Origin: Antedon mediterranea
Taxonomy: Eukaryota; Echinodermata; Crinoidea; Comatulida; Antedonidae
Reading direction: 5' to 3'
NCBI RefSeq assembly: GCF_964355755.1
Contig: NC_092679.1
Span: 16,420,932-16,484,931, forward strand
Length of the DNA: 64,000 nt
This document shows, piece after piece, positions 46,354-60,300 of this stretch. The position numbers were made by a program, and so were the translations under genes. The notes below the pieces were generated by a model. That model was not told where the DNA came from. It did not search any database and worked only from the letters and a program-made list of their open reading frames with translations. Each line of letters opens with the position of its first letter. Positions within the stretch are counted from its first letter, which is position 1.

Positions 46354-49300
46354 ATGGCATTTTCAATGGTACCGGTACTCGTCTTATGTTTGTTGCCATT
46401 TTCAATGGGTAAGTACAAGGTGGCAGAAAAAGACTTTGTTTTAAGCCAATGATTTTCCTTAAGCTCTGTCTAAACTATCAAACTTTATGTTACAACAAAA
46501 TGTGATGATCCCATATTCGGTCATATCCCTACCATATTTTATCATATCACTACCATTTTTGGGCACACCACACTTTTTTGTCAAACTAGTTTAATAGTGT
46601 AGACACAGAGCTTAAAGTATTTTTTTTAAATAACTTAAGCAAATATGTTTACATTATGTTTTCTTAAATCTTAGATAGAGACATCCTTTCCATAAGATAA
46701 AAGGAGCTGGTTTGATAAATAAAGCCTATGAGTTTTTCACTTAATTAATGTCTTCTTAACTATATTGGCTTCTATAGGCAAAACGATTCATAAATGCTCG
46801 CCATATTGTGTTATACAAAACCATGTTATACATCTACACCAAGCTGTATAGTATATAACAAATACGGTAACAATATGCTTTTAACAAATACATTTTTTAC
46901 GACGGGTATAACTACAAGACCTCACATATCGAGAGTGATGTGACACACTTTGTAATTGTTTTTTTTTAGCTTTTCATTTATCTGTTTTTGTATATCTCAG
47001 AGCAAACATAATTTCTATGTATAAATATATGCAAATGACAATAAATGGAAGTAATTTTTCCACTGATGAATGAATGAATGAACAAAACTCAAATAATTAT
47101 AGAAATTACCTATCATTTATCACGGTATGCTATTGTGATGATGATGTACGAAGTTGGTGATGAGAATGACGACTTATTACGATCTGCGCAGCGTGTTTGC
47201 TGCTGGGAACTTTTGAAGATGATTCAGCTAATATGTGTTTTGTTTCAAACCTGTAAAACAAAGCAAATCTGGTTTATTTATAATCAATTATTTGGTGAAA
47301 TAATAACAAAAGATTCATCTCTAATGCATTCTCAAAACACTCGTCTTTCTTCAACCTGCTGAAATATACCATTTTACTTCCACATAGCATCGACATTACA
47401 TATGCGTTTGACGGGACCGCAACCACACGAAGGACGAGTTGAAATTTGGACAACCATTGGCCGTAACAGCGAATGGACGACAATTTGTGGCAACGGATGG
47501 GATATGCGAGATGCTAACGTTACATGTAGAGAGCTTGGGTACATGGAGGCCGAAGAAGCCTTCGCCAACAGCGATATGTTTGGTGAAGGAACTGGAGTGA
47601 TCTTTCTTAACGATGTCGATTGTCAAGGTACAGAATCGTCACTGGCTTACTGCCGGAATACGAATTGGGTCGAGCAGAACTGTACGCACCGTCGGGATGC
47701 AGGCGTCAGGTGCCGGCCTTTAGAAGGTAACGAAGTCTATTCTTTTGAAGAACATAAAATAATAAGCCGGTTGGTGCGTGTAGCTTGGTGATAGAAATTT
47801 AATTATAAGGATGAAAGAGTTTTTGTCACTGGTGGTGGTGGTATCTGGTGATGGTTTGTGGTAGCGAGTCTCACACGATTGCGTAACCATTGGAAGGACG
47901 ACGGTATCATTTTTTGTTTTCCTTTCTGTATTGCCTTGCTTCTGGTACGCATGAAATACTATAAGATGACGGATTCATGAGGGGTAGGGTAGGCGAATGG
48001 GGGGGGGGGGGGGGGGGGGGGCTTATTCTGTAAAAAGAAAATGGGAACACCCTCCTTCTGTCGCGTGTTGTTTAGCGATGGTCGCCATCCCTGGAAAAAT
48101 CCTGGAACCCCCTCTGTTTGTTGTTTCTGCCGACCATTAACAACCTCTTATAGTCTGTTCTTATTCTACCACTTTTCGCAATAGAGTCAATCCGATTAGT
48201 TGGAGGAAGCAACAGCTTAGAAGGAAGACTTGAGATAAATTATCAAGGTGTATGGGGAACAGTGTGCGATGACAGATGGTCAAACAGTAACTCGGACGTC
48301 GCTTGTCGACAATTGGGATACTCGTGGAGTACAGGTTTTTTTAGTGACGCACACTTTGGTGAAGGAACCGGCACAATTTTCCTGGACGATGTCTCGTGTT
48401 TTGGTGACGAAGATACTTTAGTAGAATGTAAAAATTTACTAGGCCCTAGGGGTAATTGTCTGCATGAAGAGGACGTTAGTATCGTATGCCATCAAGAATC
48501 AACAAGTATGTAAATCGACGTTTATGTCTTAAAATATTCTGGCAGATAAATGCGACACTAGTATCACAGAATTTGCCTATGATATTCCACAAAGTAGGCC
48601 CCAATAGATACAGGACCGAGTATCGACTAGCCCGAAATGTAGAGAGAGAAATATCCACTTAATTCAACATACGAAAGAACATCATTGCGTACGCTGACCT
48701 CTGCGACATAGCGCACTTATAACAATACACTTAAAATGTTAACGCTGCGTCAATGCGTTATAAGATCAAGGCAATCTAACAACAGGGTACTGAGCTCCGG
48801 ATATCAAAGGGTTTATCTGTGGCTGCTACACCATCAGTTCCACGCCCCTTAAACAGACACCACGCCGCTAGAATAATATACATAATGGTACAGTAATGTT
48901 TTTTATTTGTCGCAGCCAGACATGAGATCAAAGGACTGTTACAAGTTCCTGTCTTGTAAAGGGGAGCTCAGTGTCCTGTTGTTAGATATTGCCTGGTTAG
49001 ATTATTACTTAGTAATTCAACAACTTAAACATAGATTGTGAATGTGCTAAAATGCAAATAATGCGTGCGACGCAAAATGGCGTTAAAATAAAATTGATGA
49101 CGATTAACGAACGAAAAGGGACAGACAGACTATGTTTTTGTGTGTTTCGTGTGTGAACGTGTCATTTCATTCAAGGGAAAAAAAACCATTGTTCATATGG
49201 CAAACTTATCGCAGTTTCCATTATATTTAAATGCATTATTGTTATATTAATATGGTGAATGAACTTGAATGTGTCACAACCCTTTTTTGAATTTGCAAAG

Positions 49301-52300
49301 CCTATTAATATTATCTATATCTATTTGTTTTGCAGCCGCTCAGACAACAAATGCAGTTGTAACAGATGCTTACGAAGGTAAGACTATGATACATAATAAT
49401 TATATAACGTTTAGTTTACTAATTTAAAAATGTAATAATTTTTTTACGACGGCTTTATGACAATTACAATTGGTAAAGCGGTATTAAGCGGTAAACAGAA
49501 AACAAAACTATATACACAAAACGCGGAATCCGCTGAGGTTAGATGCACTTTGTACTACGTCACGTGGGACACAAGCTACGTGGTTTACCGCTTACACGTT
49601 ATCGCTCGTCTGTGTAAATTATGATCTATTTTTATCAATATTATTCATTTACATAAAAACCTAGATCCGTCCGCGATATTTCTTTTCGCATCCCGGAAGG
49701 TGATTATTTTTTCTACCGCAATAGATACATCATTAGGACAATTAGAAACCGTGCGTTAATACACTTTACCATCTTTATTTTTTCAGAAACGACTCAACAG
49801 CAAGAAGAAAATATTCAAACAGGTACAGTATAATATAAAACATACTTTTCACTGAAAATACATTTTAAATTAGGAGTTTCCAATGAGCTAAAAACATTGT
49901 TTTTATTATGTCGGTCTTGCTTTGACGCGAAGCAGAAAGGTTTACGATTGTTACGTAATATATACCATATTAAAACATACATAATTTCATCTAAAAAGCT
50001 AAAGCTTGGTTCCTACTCAACGCAATGACGTAAGCCGCAATGAAAGCGAATCGACTAATCAAAAGCGAGGGATTATTGTGAACTATCGCTTTTGATTGGT
50101 CAATTCGCTTACGTTACGGCTTACGTCCTTAAATTGCGTTCAAGTGGGAACCAAGCTTTACAGAGGATAACTGTTGGGATAGTTAAGTTTAGTAGTTTAG
50201 TGACAATTAGTAATATTTAATTACAGATGTCCAATGCGGTGATTCATTTATGACTATATTGGTTGGCGATAGCTCCCTGATCGATCAAACTCACTTTCCA
50301 CCACATCTACTGGATCCAAGTTGCACTGTGACGAGTCAGGTGGACATCGATGGTGTTTCTTGGCTTGCTTTTATGACAAGATACGATCAGTGCGGTACAA
50401 CGGTTGAGGTAAGGTAGCTTCTAACCCCCCCCCCCCTCCTCCCCTCAATAATTTTCTTCTCAAATAGGTCTCACACTTCCCGATATCAATTTTCAAATTC
50501 AACAAATAAATGTATCCCATGAATTTTATTGTGTTAGACAGCGCACAGAGACTATTTGTATTTTGCGCTATACAAATTTAAAACCATTTACCAATATTGT
50601 TATCAGTCCAAAATTGGTTATGAATGAATTATTGGTACTGTATTGTATACCGGTATAGTATAATAAGCAAACTCTGTGATACACTGTCAAATATGTACAC
50701 ATTACGTTTGTACCATAGGCCACATAATTGAGATTGAGAGAATCGGATGTAGCCTCATATTCAATACGTTCATGGTTGAACTATGACAACCGTACGTGGA
50801 GGACATGGAAGACGGTGCACTGCATCCTAATAACGGCAAATAATGAGAAAATTGCTGATTATAATTTTACCGATTCTTTTTAAAGTTTTCAGACGATTTT
50901 GTCGAATACTCAAATTCGGTATTTTTGAAACAAGCCAGTTTGGATAAAGTGATTTCAAGAGAACACCAATTTGAATTTCCCGCCAAGTGCAAACTTCAGA
51001 ACACCGGCAAATCGTCCGTTATATTCGACCCACAAGAGGTGTCCGTACTTGGTGAAGAAACAGACGGCAAAGGAAACTTTACGTTTACTTTAGATATATA
51101 CCAACGTGCAAACTTCACCAATCCATATGCTGACAGTGATTATCCAGTAGTTGTTGATCTTGGTCAGACGGTGTACTTTGGTGCGCATGTGCTGTCGTAT
51201 ACAAAAGACGTAAAATTGTATATTGACTCATGTGTTGCAACAGCAAGTTCTGATGAATCTGCGGCGTTGAGATATGATCTGATACAAAACAGGTATCTTG
51301 GTTTAGACTTAAAAAATAATGTTATCTAAACAATCTTCTTCTTTATAAATACCGTACATGCGTATACACACCACGTGGAGAAAATAGTAGGCCCAACCGT
51401 GCATAATCTCCAGGCGTGTGGTTCCCACTAGGACGCAACGCCAGGACGTAACGCAACGCAAGGTTATTTGACAGATCGCAAGAGATGGGTTATTCGAACA
51501 GTTACATATGATTGGTCAGCTCGCTTGCGTTGAGTCTACGCCTTTGCGTTGCGTCGCTGTGGGAACCATTGATGGCAATTCCTTGACGAACAGTTACGAA
51601 AACAACTTCTGCTTTAAATTAAGTATATGGTGATTTTTATATTTACCAACAAATCCAGGATTTTACAGTGACATAATCAATATGAAATCGTAAATAAAGA
51701 TACATAATAATGTCACCCAATTCTGTAGCTGTCATTAGTTACATCTTAACTGACTATTGCAAGTCATTGAGATATAAGCCTAGGTGCGGAATCCGGTACA
51801 AGGGAACTGGAAAACAATAGGCCTAACATTTAATCGGGGAGAAAAATGCGTCTAAACATTTTCTATAATTATCGTAAATTTACTAAATGTGTTTATTTTG
51901 TTTAAAGCTGCCCGTCTGATGCCACTACGTCGTTCGCAGACTCTCAGAGCACTGGACAAAATGTCTACTTTTTGTTCGACGCTTTCAGATTTGTTGAAGA
52001 CCAATACTTGGTAAAGTCATCCCATTAAACTGTTTATTAAAATAGGTACATATAAAGCAACGCAATAGCGTCGCCGTAGATGCAACCGAGTTGACCAATG
52101 ACGAGCGACCGTTCGGATAATTCATCGCTTGTGATTGGTCAACCCCTTACATTGAGTTGCGTCCTTATGTTCTGTATCTATTGGGAGAACAAAGTATAAC
52201 AAAGCATATGCGATGTCATTATGGTATGTTACAATAGAACTTTATCAAACGATTATTTCAACGGGTCGTAGCTGAAGGAATAACCGAAATCATATTTTTC

Positions 52301-53387
52301 TATATAAGGTTTACGTACACTGTGCGATGTCCGTATGCAACGGCAGCGACCCGACATGCAGCAGATCGTGTGAACAGCGTAATAAACGATCTCCAATGAC
52401 GTCATTGAAGACGAAAAAAGTAATAAAAGGACCATTGTTTTTACGCCAACCACCAGTAGAGGCCAACAGTGTGGGTAAGTAGGCCTGACGTTCGCAAGGA
52501 TGGTACCAAGGTTTTCATATGAGAGGCCGAAATCTTTATGTTTTTATATACGTGTAAAAGAGATGAACATACACCATTATTATTATTCTTTATTGACAAC
52601 TGGGGATAACAGTGTCCAACATGGCATACAAATAGTATGGTAGCCTACAAGCATGAACATAGCAATACCAAACTTCGATAATATTTTCACTAACTTTAAG
52701 AACTTCAAAAACAAATTTTGACAGGACAGTAATAAAGGTTCAATAGAAAATAAAAACAGGCTACGGCAATGTGTATATTAATAGTTTGGCGTATAAGTAG
52801 GCCTGGCATTGGTACCAAGGTTTTCATATGAGAGGCCGAAAGCTTTATGTTTTCATCTGCGTGTAAAAGAGGTGAACATACACCATACGTGTTAAAGCAA
52901 GCTACGCTTGTTGGCCGATGTATTTCATATAGAAAAATATTATGCCTGGTAGCAATATGATATCGGTACATAACACAATAAAGTGATAATGAAACGATGA
53001 TGAGTATATCTGCGCGAGTGAAAAAAGCTGCTAGGCCTATATTGTGCGCTAATATCCTTTGCCATTCTTACAAGCGGATTTGGACAAAAATGGCACTTTA
53101 GTTTGTTCTTCCTCTCCTGATGATTCTTTTTCGGTACCGGTATCGTAACCTTTAAAAAAGAATGAAAAACTTTCTTTCAATTCATCAATTCCTTTTCTTT
53201 TTTAGAATACCAAGCGGACGCTCCAAGCTCCAAGAATGGTTTCACCACCCTGCCCGTCACTTCAATGCTCATCGCCATGAACATGCTCTTAATCGTCGGG
53301 GTCGCTGTTTACCTTAGATACAAGTCTTCTAAGAAAAACTCTTCTTCGCATCAATATCACCCTCTGTTTCAAGATGTCGAGGAGTAA
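46354..53387 (+). CDS. Two-SRCR plus zona pellucida (ZP) domain type I membrane receptor
   Basis: Ten exons give 610 aa: 46354-46408, 47388-47726, 48185-48505, 49336-49377, 49787-49822, 50227-50408, 50886-51292, 51908-52010, 52309-52474 and 53206-53387. A signal peptide (VPVLVLCLLPFSMG) is followed by two one-exon SRCR domains (about 25-129 and 133-235), each with six cysteines in the group A pattern. Two tiny exons make a Thr/Gln-rich linker. A ZP module (about 267-520) starts VQCGDSFMTILVGD and contains LLDPSCTVTS and the C-G-T-T-V and EYSNSV signatures. A furin-type RNKR site lies at 519-522, a membrane span at about 566-587 and a cytosolic tail with YHPL (YxxPhi endocytosis type). ZP domains polymerise outside the cell; SRCR domains bind proteins or microbial glycans. 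The exon 7 acceptor is set at TTTAAAG because the TTTTCAG nearby breaks frame. Poly(A) signals lie at 53639 and 53651. Ligand unknown; DMBT1-like modules in a short form. Confidence 0.9.
46459..46616. mobile_element. TTAAGC-TIR MITE, copy 14, in SRCR-ZP intron 1
   Basis: TTAAGCTCTGTCTAAACTAT at the left and TAGTGTAGACACAGAGCTTA at the right, fully flanked by TTAA. Confidence 0.85.
48000..48020. repeat. Poly(G) run of about 21
   Basis: A pure G tract in SRCR-ZP intron 2. A similar run marks the hAT-like element at 6068. Confidence 0.9.
48774..49005. mobile_element. TIR MITE of the GAGCTC family, copy 2, in SRCR-ZP intron 3
   Basis: TCTAACAACAGGGTACTGAG and the inverse CTCAGTGTCCTGTTGTTAGA form clean ends. 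The body matches 29668-29912. Confidence 0.85.
50000..50160. mobile_element. GGTTCCCACT-TIR MITE, copy C
   Basis: TAAAGCTTGGTTCCTACT and AAGTGGGAACCAAGCTTTA are near-perfect inverse ends. This copy defines the terminal TAAAGCTTGG of the family. Confidence 0.88.
51416..51570. mobile_element. GGTTCCCACT-TIR MITE, copy D
   Basis: TGGTTCCCACTAGGACGCAA and GCGTCGCTGTGGGAACCA ends in SRCR-ZP intron 7. Confidence 0.85.
52055..52193. mobile_element. GGTTCCCACT-TIR MITE, copy E (decayed)
   Basis: Keeps the inner CAATGACGAGCG and TCATCGCTTGTGATTGGTCA words. Terminal repeats are worn. Confidence 0.65.
52475..52890. repeat. Direct duplication of about 100 bp in SRCR-ZP intron 9
   Basis: GTACCAAGGTTTTCATATGA and GTAAAAGAG(A/G)TGAACATACA occur at 52502-52575 and 52810-52885. 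Both are preceded by TAAGTAGGCCTG. The DNA between includes a retroelement-like tail in reverse (TTATTATTCTTTATTGACAA). Confidence 0.85.
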
Positions 53388-54300
53388 TTTAACAAAGAAT
53401 ATCGATACATAATTTTCATTTTTGGAAATTATAGGCCTATAGGTCTATATAAAAATAATTATATACAAATTATGTAATTGGTTTAGCCTTAGCCTACATT
53501 AATTGATAATAGTACAGAACTGTAAATGTATTAGTTATAATATAATATTAATAGTGAACCGTAAACCGCCGACGTCAACAACGTACGAGTTACGAAAGAG
53601 CTGTGAAAGTACATTATAACAAAGTTATTTCTGATTTTAATAAATGATTTAATAAAGTGTTTAAATTTACACTGAGCTCCTAATACTTTCATTGAGTGTT
53701 GTGATTTATTTAGTACTTAAAACGATGTTTAAAAACCAATAAAAAATGCTTAATACGGCACAATAGGCATTCGGTCACTTGCGGTATTATTGAACAGGGT
53801 AACACTCAAGAATTCGACGGTGGTTCGACTTTATCAAGAAACTTATTATAAAAGAATTTTTTTTTTATCCAGATGAAATCGGGGGCACACAAGAAATATT
53901 ATTCGATAAGCAAAATTGTTTTTCGTCTGGTTTTGACCTTATTTCCAGTTGCAACTCACATTAGTATATTGTACTTTTCTTGACCGTATATTAAATAACG
54001 ATTCATAAACGAATTTGAATTCTATTTAATCATTTTCAAGAAGAATCATCTTCATTCTTATGAATGAAAAGATCGCCCTCTGGCGTCAGTATTTACAATA
54101 ATTCTCCCACGTCAACAAAAACACTATTGTTATTGGCTAATGGTAGATTACTTATTCATGAAGCTTGAAAGAACCCGACAGTGACCGACACAACTTATCC
54201 ATTGATTAGTTGCTGCGCAACTTAACACAGAGAATTAGCCAGTGGAGTAACTAACGAAATCGAAGGTTTGGTAAAAATACAAAACCGCAATTAACGTTAA
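53388..54300. other. SRCR-ZP 3' end and PPP1R14 5' region
   Basis: Tandemly oriented genes. Poly(A) signals lie at 53639 and 53651. An ATTGG word near 54131 lies 170 bp above the PPP1R14 start. No other feature is seen. Confidence 0.5.
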
Positions 54301-57300
54301 ATGGCTGCTATAAACGATTCAAGGGTGTCTTTTGACGGTAATGGAGGACCGGTAATTACAGACGATAAGAACAAGAAGAGAAATTATAATGTAACTTGTA
54401 AATATAACAGGAAACTCATGCGGTTACGGTTGGAAATTGAAGAATGGATGGATGGGAAACTACGGGTGATCTTTGATTGTGAGGTAAGTAGTTACCAAAG
54501 GCGATTGAGGGCCCTGGCCCCTGGATGATGCTGAATGTTTTTATTATATAAATAGTACCCACAAATATTTAAGGGTCTGGTGGGGTGTGGAGTAGTTGCT
54601 TAAAAGATCAAATGACTAGTAGATTTGAGAGAAGAACTATTACTATAGGTTGACTAGAAAAAAAAACAAGAAATGGTCCAAATGTGATGATACTTAATAA
54701 ACTGGATATTCATTTACAAAATTATTAAATATACTATATTTGCAAACAAATATTTTGTATTGAAAAGACACCAAAATGATTATAAAATGCTTTAAATATC
54801 ATTTAAATGTTTAAATAACATTTTAAAATAATAATGATGTAGAATAGGGGACCACATAGAGGTTGGCTGTAGTGTATTGTTAAGACATAATATTTCCCCT
54901 TGTTTCACAAAGTGTCCCCTTTTTTAAGGATGTCCCTAAAGGTGGTGTTTGACTAATAGTATAGTTATATATTTAATAATACTGTATATTAAATATAATA
55001 TAATAATATAAAAATTAGATTAGAATAAAATTACATCCAAATTATTAACCAATATAAACTCTACAAATTCTTTATAATTTGTAAATCCAAACACTGCATT
55101 TGCCAATAGAAATGTCTTAGAATGCAGTTTCTGACGTATCGTCAGAAAATGTGATGAATGAATAAATTCACGTTTCATGACATTTCAAATACTTTCGTCG
55201 TATAATTTGCTTTCATCGTATCAATGATACGACTAACAGTTTTTAAGTGATGGCTTTCTGTCAGTATGCGTTATATTTACCTGTGATATAGTAGTACGAC
55301 ATAAAAACGTACATGTATTTTTATGTAAGCAGAACTGTATATGTGACCTGCTTAATTATAACAAATTATTGATCATTTCTGTACTTAAAATGACTATTAA
55401 TATGAGCTTGTACTGTATGTATTTTTAAGTGCAAGTCAGGGCTAAAAAACAAGTATAATTTTCTACTGTTTTATATGACATTTAGTTTTAAACGTGTGTT
55501 AAAAGGTCCAATTATTTAAATATCAACATGCACAGGGTTCATAATAAAAAAATGCAAATAAAGTTCTGCTTCCCAAACCTTTCAGTGTTCATTATACATA
55601 CACTATTACACCAGAACATCCCTGTTCTTTGCAAATCAAAAGCTCCTTATGATAATATTAGATGAGGATTAAAAAAATCCATATAGATTCACAACAAAAA
55701 ACTGCTCAGCTCAGTTTGATGAGTTTTTACAAGATATGCTTACCAATTATTTTGGTTTTATTATACCAGAGGATATACGGTAGTGTAAAAGGAATAAACA
55801 TTGTAAGTCTGAAAAAAAAAATAGATTAGTTAGAACATTACCACAAGATGTTCAGGAAACACTTTGTTCAAAAACACATTCCTTGACCTTAAAGCTGTTA
55901 AAGTCAATGTTATAAATAATTAGATTTTATATGGAGGTTCTGAAATTGAACAATTATTCTATAGAAAATGTGTTTCTTTGTCCAACACGCACAGTTCATA
56001 CTCATTATAAATTTTGGAATAATGTATCTTTAAATTGGTTTTAAATTACATGATGCATATAATATAGTATGTTCTAAAATACTTAGCAATCCGGCTTAAA
56101 GAAAAAAATCAGTAAAACAGAGAAAGATATTTTGGAAAAATCATAATACCAATTCTTTCCCATATATGACCTCGTAATAGTGGAGGAGTTTGAATTTGGG
56201 GAAAATTAGGGGGAAAATTAGGGGGAAATTACCTTAATAACTCAAATTAGGCCTACATACATTAGTCAGTGGGATTTGAGCCATATTTGCATATTTATAT
56301 GTTTAATTATTGATTGTTTGCAATTGAGAATGTGCCGAAGTTTAATAGTTTATAATTTAAGCATTTTAAGCAATAATGTCCAAATTAAAATCATAAAAAA
56401 ATGAGTTTTTCTAAATTAATATTATTACAGCCACAATATATTTTACACATACGTGTACACAGTACAGAAAGCGCAACAACGAACGGCAGAACATTTTTTT
56501 CGCTCTTCGACAGAGTTGCTTATTGGACTAATGTGCTTATTCGATCATTTACGGTGTATAGCTGAACACCTTTTATAAAATTATCAGATGTTAGAATATG
56601 CATACATATCGCTCTGTGAAATACACGATAGATGAAATGATATACTATGCAAATGTGTTCTTGAAATTGGAGTACTGCATAGAATACTAGTTTATTTGGT
56701 CTTTATACAATTTTAAGTGTTTTATACAATAATGTTTGTCTTCAAATATAAAGTGTAAATAATCTTTATCATTTCCCTGAATTTTTAGTAGCAATAATAT
56801 CCCTGGAATTGGGTTATTCAAATTTTAAGTGCAAACAGTTTTAAATTTGTGTACACAGTATAGGTGTCCAAGGGATGGGGGAAGCAGGCAAGGACTCCTG
56901 AATTGTTAAGCTCTTTCTACTGTACACTATCACTGTACACTAGTTTGACAAAAAAAGTGTGATATGTAGTGATATGCCCAAATATGGTAGTGATATGACA
57001 TTAGCATGTCCATATATAGGCACATCACATTTTTTGGTCACATAAAGTTTGATAGTGTAGATAAGGCTTAAAAGATAGAACAATAGGTTAGCACTTTTTA
57101 GACCCTCAGGCTGCTTATTTTAAAATCCTGGATCCACCCACTGATACTTAGTGCAAATACTGAGTATAGTTCATAACATTTACTATTTACTTAAATTTTG
57201 AGTAATGTACCACCTGTATACACAGTATTATATTTGCTACCCTATGTCCCTGATGAACACTACTTCATTGAGTCAAAACAATAAGTACATTTGTTTTTAG

Positions 57301-60300
57301 CTTGAAAATAATCTTTATGTTGATTGAGAACAAGTATTTTTAGTCTACACAAATCAGTTTATTATTGAATTGTTCAAATAATTAAATCAAATCATTGTTC
57401 TTTTAAAGTTCTCCACAAAAAGATTTATAGCACTAAAGTGTTTGAGCCAATGATCTTGACTGCTCACATGGGCTTATAATGGATAAGATCAGGGTTACAG
57501 AGTACATTTGGGTGTAGACAAGGTCCCTTCGGATTGGAGGGTCATGTAATAACCCAGTATCAGGTGTTGATATATACTTAATGTTATACCATACTTTAAT
57601 TTCAATATATTTCCACAATATTATAACATACATGATATACACAATGACATATAATGTTATGAGTAGTTTGTTAATAAATAAAATTGCATATAATAAATAC
57701 AATGAAAAGTAGTTCAGTCATGTGGTGGGTGGAGAGTCATATATAATTCACAAAGACTTTAAGTTCGACCAACCAAAGATATAACATTAAATACGAAAAA
57801 GAAAAAAATTACATTACATAAACTATATATAATAGAGTCGCTATCCAATCGAGTTTGAACAATACCATGAAAGCCCCAGTGGTCCAATGGTTAGGGCAAC
57901 TGCATATCAAGCAGACGGTCCGAGTTCGAGTCTCAGTTGGGGCGACTTTTTCTCATTCTCACAGATTTCCTCATCTTTATCGTTTCAAATTAATTAAATT
58001 TCAGTATATCACCGGGCGGTTTAAAATTAATGTTCTTTGCCTGATTTGTTTATATAAAAGAAAAAAAAGCTACAATTTCTATTTAAACCACTTCATCTGA
58101 TCTTAACTGGTCTTATGAAATATATATTTAACGTTCATCATATCTTGATAGTACTGTAGGCTGGTGGCCAACATTACAGTAGTTGACCATTGCATAGCTA
58201 CTATACTTACAATGTGTTTATATGGGTATTATATGGGTATATGGGTATGAAGGAAATATAATTCCTCCGTGGAGACATATTCAACAAATTGAATTGAAGC
58301 CTATTTTTCTTATTTGTCATTAAAATTTCTGGAAATATATTAGTAATTAGAATTAATTAGTTTCATCTTTTATCCAAATAACTAAAATTGTATTTACTTA
58401 TTTTTCATCAAGTAGTCCAATATCCACTCCAATAATAAAAATTATGTAAATCTATGATTTATACAACAATATTTATTATTATTCTTTTACTTTTATGTTA
58501 ATTATTATTTATTTGTGACTTTCATTGAAATTTCTAGAAATATATTAGTTAGAATTAATTAATTTTCATCATTTTTTTTATCCAAATAACTATTGTGTTT
58601 ACTTATTTTTTTATTAAGGCCAATATCCACTCCAATAATTAAAATTATGTAAATCTACGATTTATACAACAATACTTGTTATGTTAATTAAATATGTCAA
58701 TATAATTTCAATATCTTCTATGGCCTTATTTGGTAATAGAGAGATTACGTTGTTACCATGACTACTGTATATATTTTATTTATTTATTTATTCTATTCTT
58801 ATTCATCAATTATCCAATCCAATATTTTAAATTATGTAAATCTATGATTCATAGCACAGAATATTTGTTATTGTGTGCTAATTAAAAACAAATATTAAAG
58901 TAATGGAATCTTCTTTGTTATGGTTTCATTAATTGAGTTATGTATAGAATACAATGCTCTTCTCCTTTGTCTCTGTAATTGAGTTAAATGCTGTACAAAT
59001 AATACAGTATTTGCCACTTGTCCCTGGAATGAGTAAACCTATTATAGGTCTATCCATGGCAATATATGAATAATAATGCAGGTTAATTAAACAATAAAAA
59101 TAAAGGACAGTAATGCTATTTATAGTGTTTACAGTATAAATTAAAATACGCACTTTAAAGACGTACGTCCCCCTGAAAAATATTTTGTTTTGTTTAATAA
59201 TGCCATTTTAATGTCACATATAAGTTATCCATTTTGAAAATTGGATCTAAACAAAATTTATTTACCTGAAAAAACTGTAATCAAGCAAAAAATTGTCAAA
59301 TTGGCTGCCATTGTCAGACAATGGATTTTTTGTTGAGTTTAACCGGTGAAAAAAATTTTTTTTTCCTACAGAAGTGATTAACTTTATTAAAAATACAAAA
59401 TAACATATTCAAAGTCTGATTTAATTAATCTTCATTTTTCATATTTTTGGGGGAAAATACATCTTTAATATTCAGGGAAGTATAAAAATACCTCCCTGCT
59501 TCATTAAAGCAACAATTCGGCTCAAATCAGGGAATATTTTCACAGTGTAGCAGTAGCCAATGATCCACAATACCTATTACAATGTTATTGCTACATATTT
59601 ATCAAATGATGTAGCCAAAAATGCAATACAAAACTACAGTATGTTTTAAAGTCCAAATTTCTGATTAATCAGCAGAATATTGCTAATCAAAATTTTCTAA
59701 TAAAAATTGTCTCTGGAAAATTAACTGAAAATTGAAATTCTAAAGTACAAAGCAAAAAGAATATATATTTAAAAAAAAACCATTTTGACGCTAAAGCCAG
59801 TCAAATGAGAAGTTGTATTAGGAAAAAGGTGTGGAACGAACCAATTCAATTCAATTTATTCTCACAAGATAAATGAGAGTTTGAGAAGTAGAATGCACTA
59901 ATATGCTGGAGAAACCTAAACTTAAATAAGCCCAGAGGGCTTAAAGGCTAGTTCCACCAGGAACAATACATTTACAAATACCAGACTCTCTGAAAACCGG
60001 AAACTCTCCCAAAACCAGACTTTTCTTGAGGTGCAAAAAGGTCCCAAATTCATTTTTACCATTAGAAACACATTCTGAATACAGACTTGCCGGAAAACCA
60101 GACATAATTCGCCAGCCCAAAGGTATCCAGTATTGGGAGAGTTGACTGTACTGTATATACAAGCAGTACATGACAATAATTAGCTAGTTAAATATTATCA
60201 TTGGAAATTTCATCATTTAAGTTAACAACATACGGAATCAGATTGCAAAAATCACAGAACCCGATTGGTTGAGGTTACCTGTAATCGCCGTTTATGTTAA

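Noticed and set aside
47274-47626. Minus-strand frames opposite SRCR exon 2
   Set aside because: They are shadows of the SRCR coding frame, whose cysteines and splice sites fit the plus strand.
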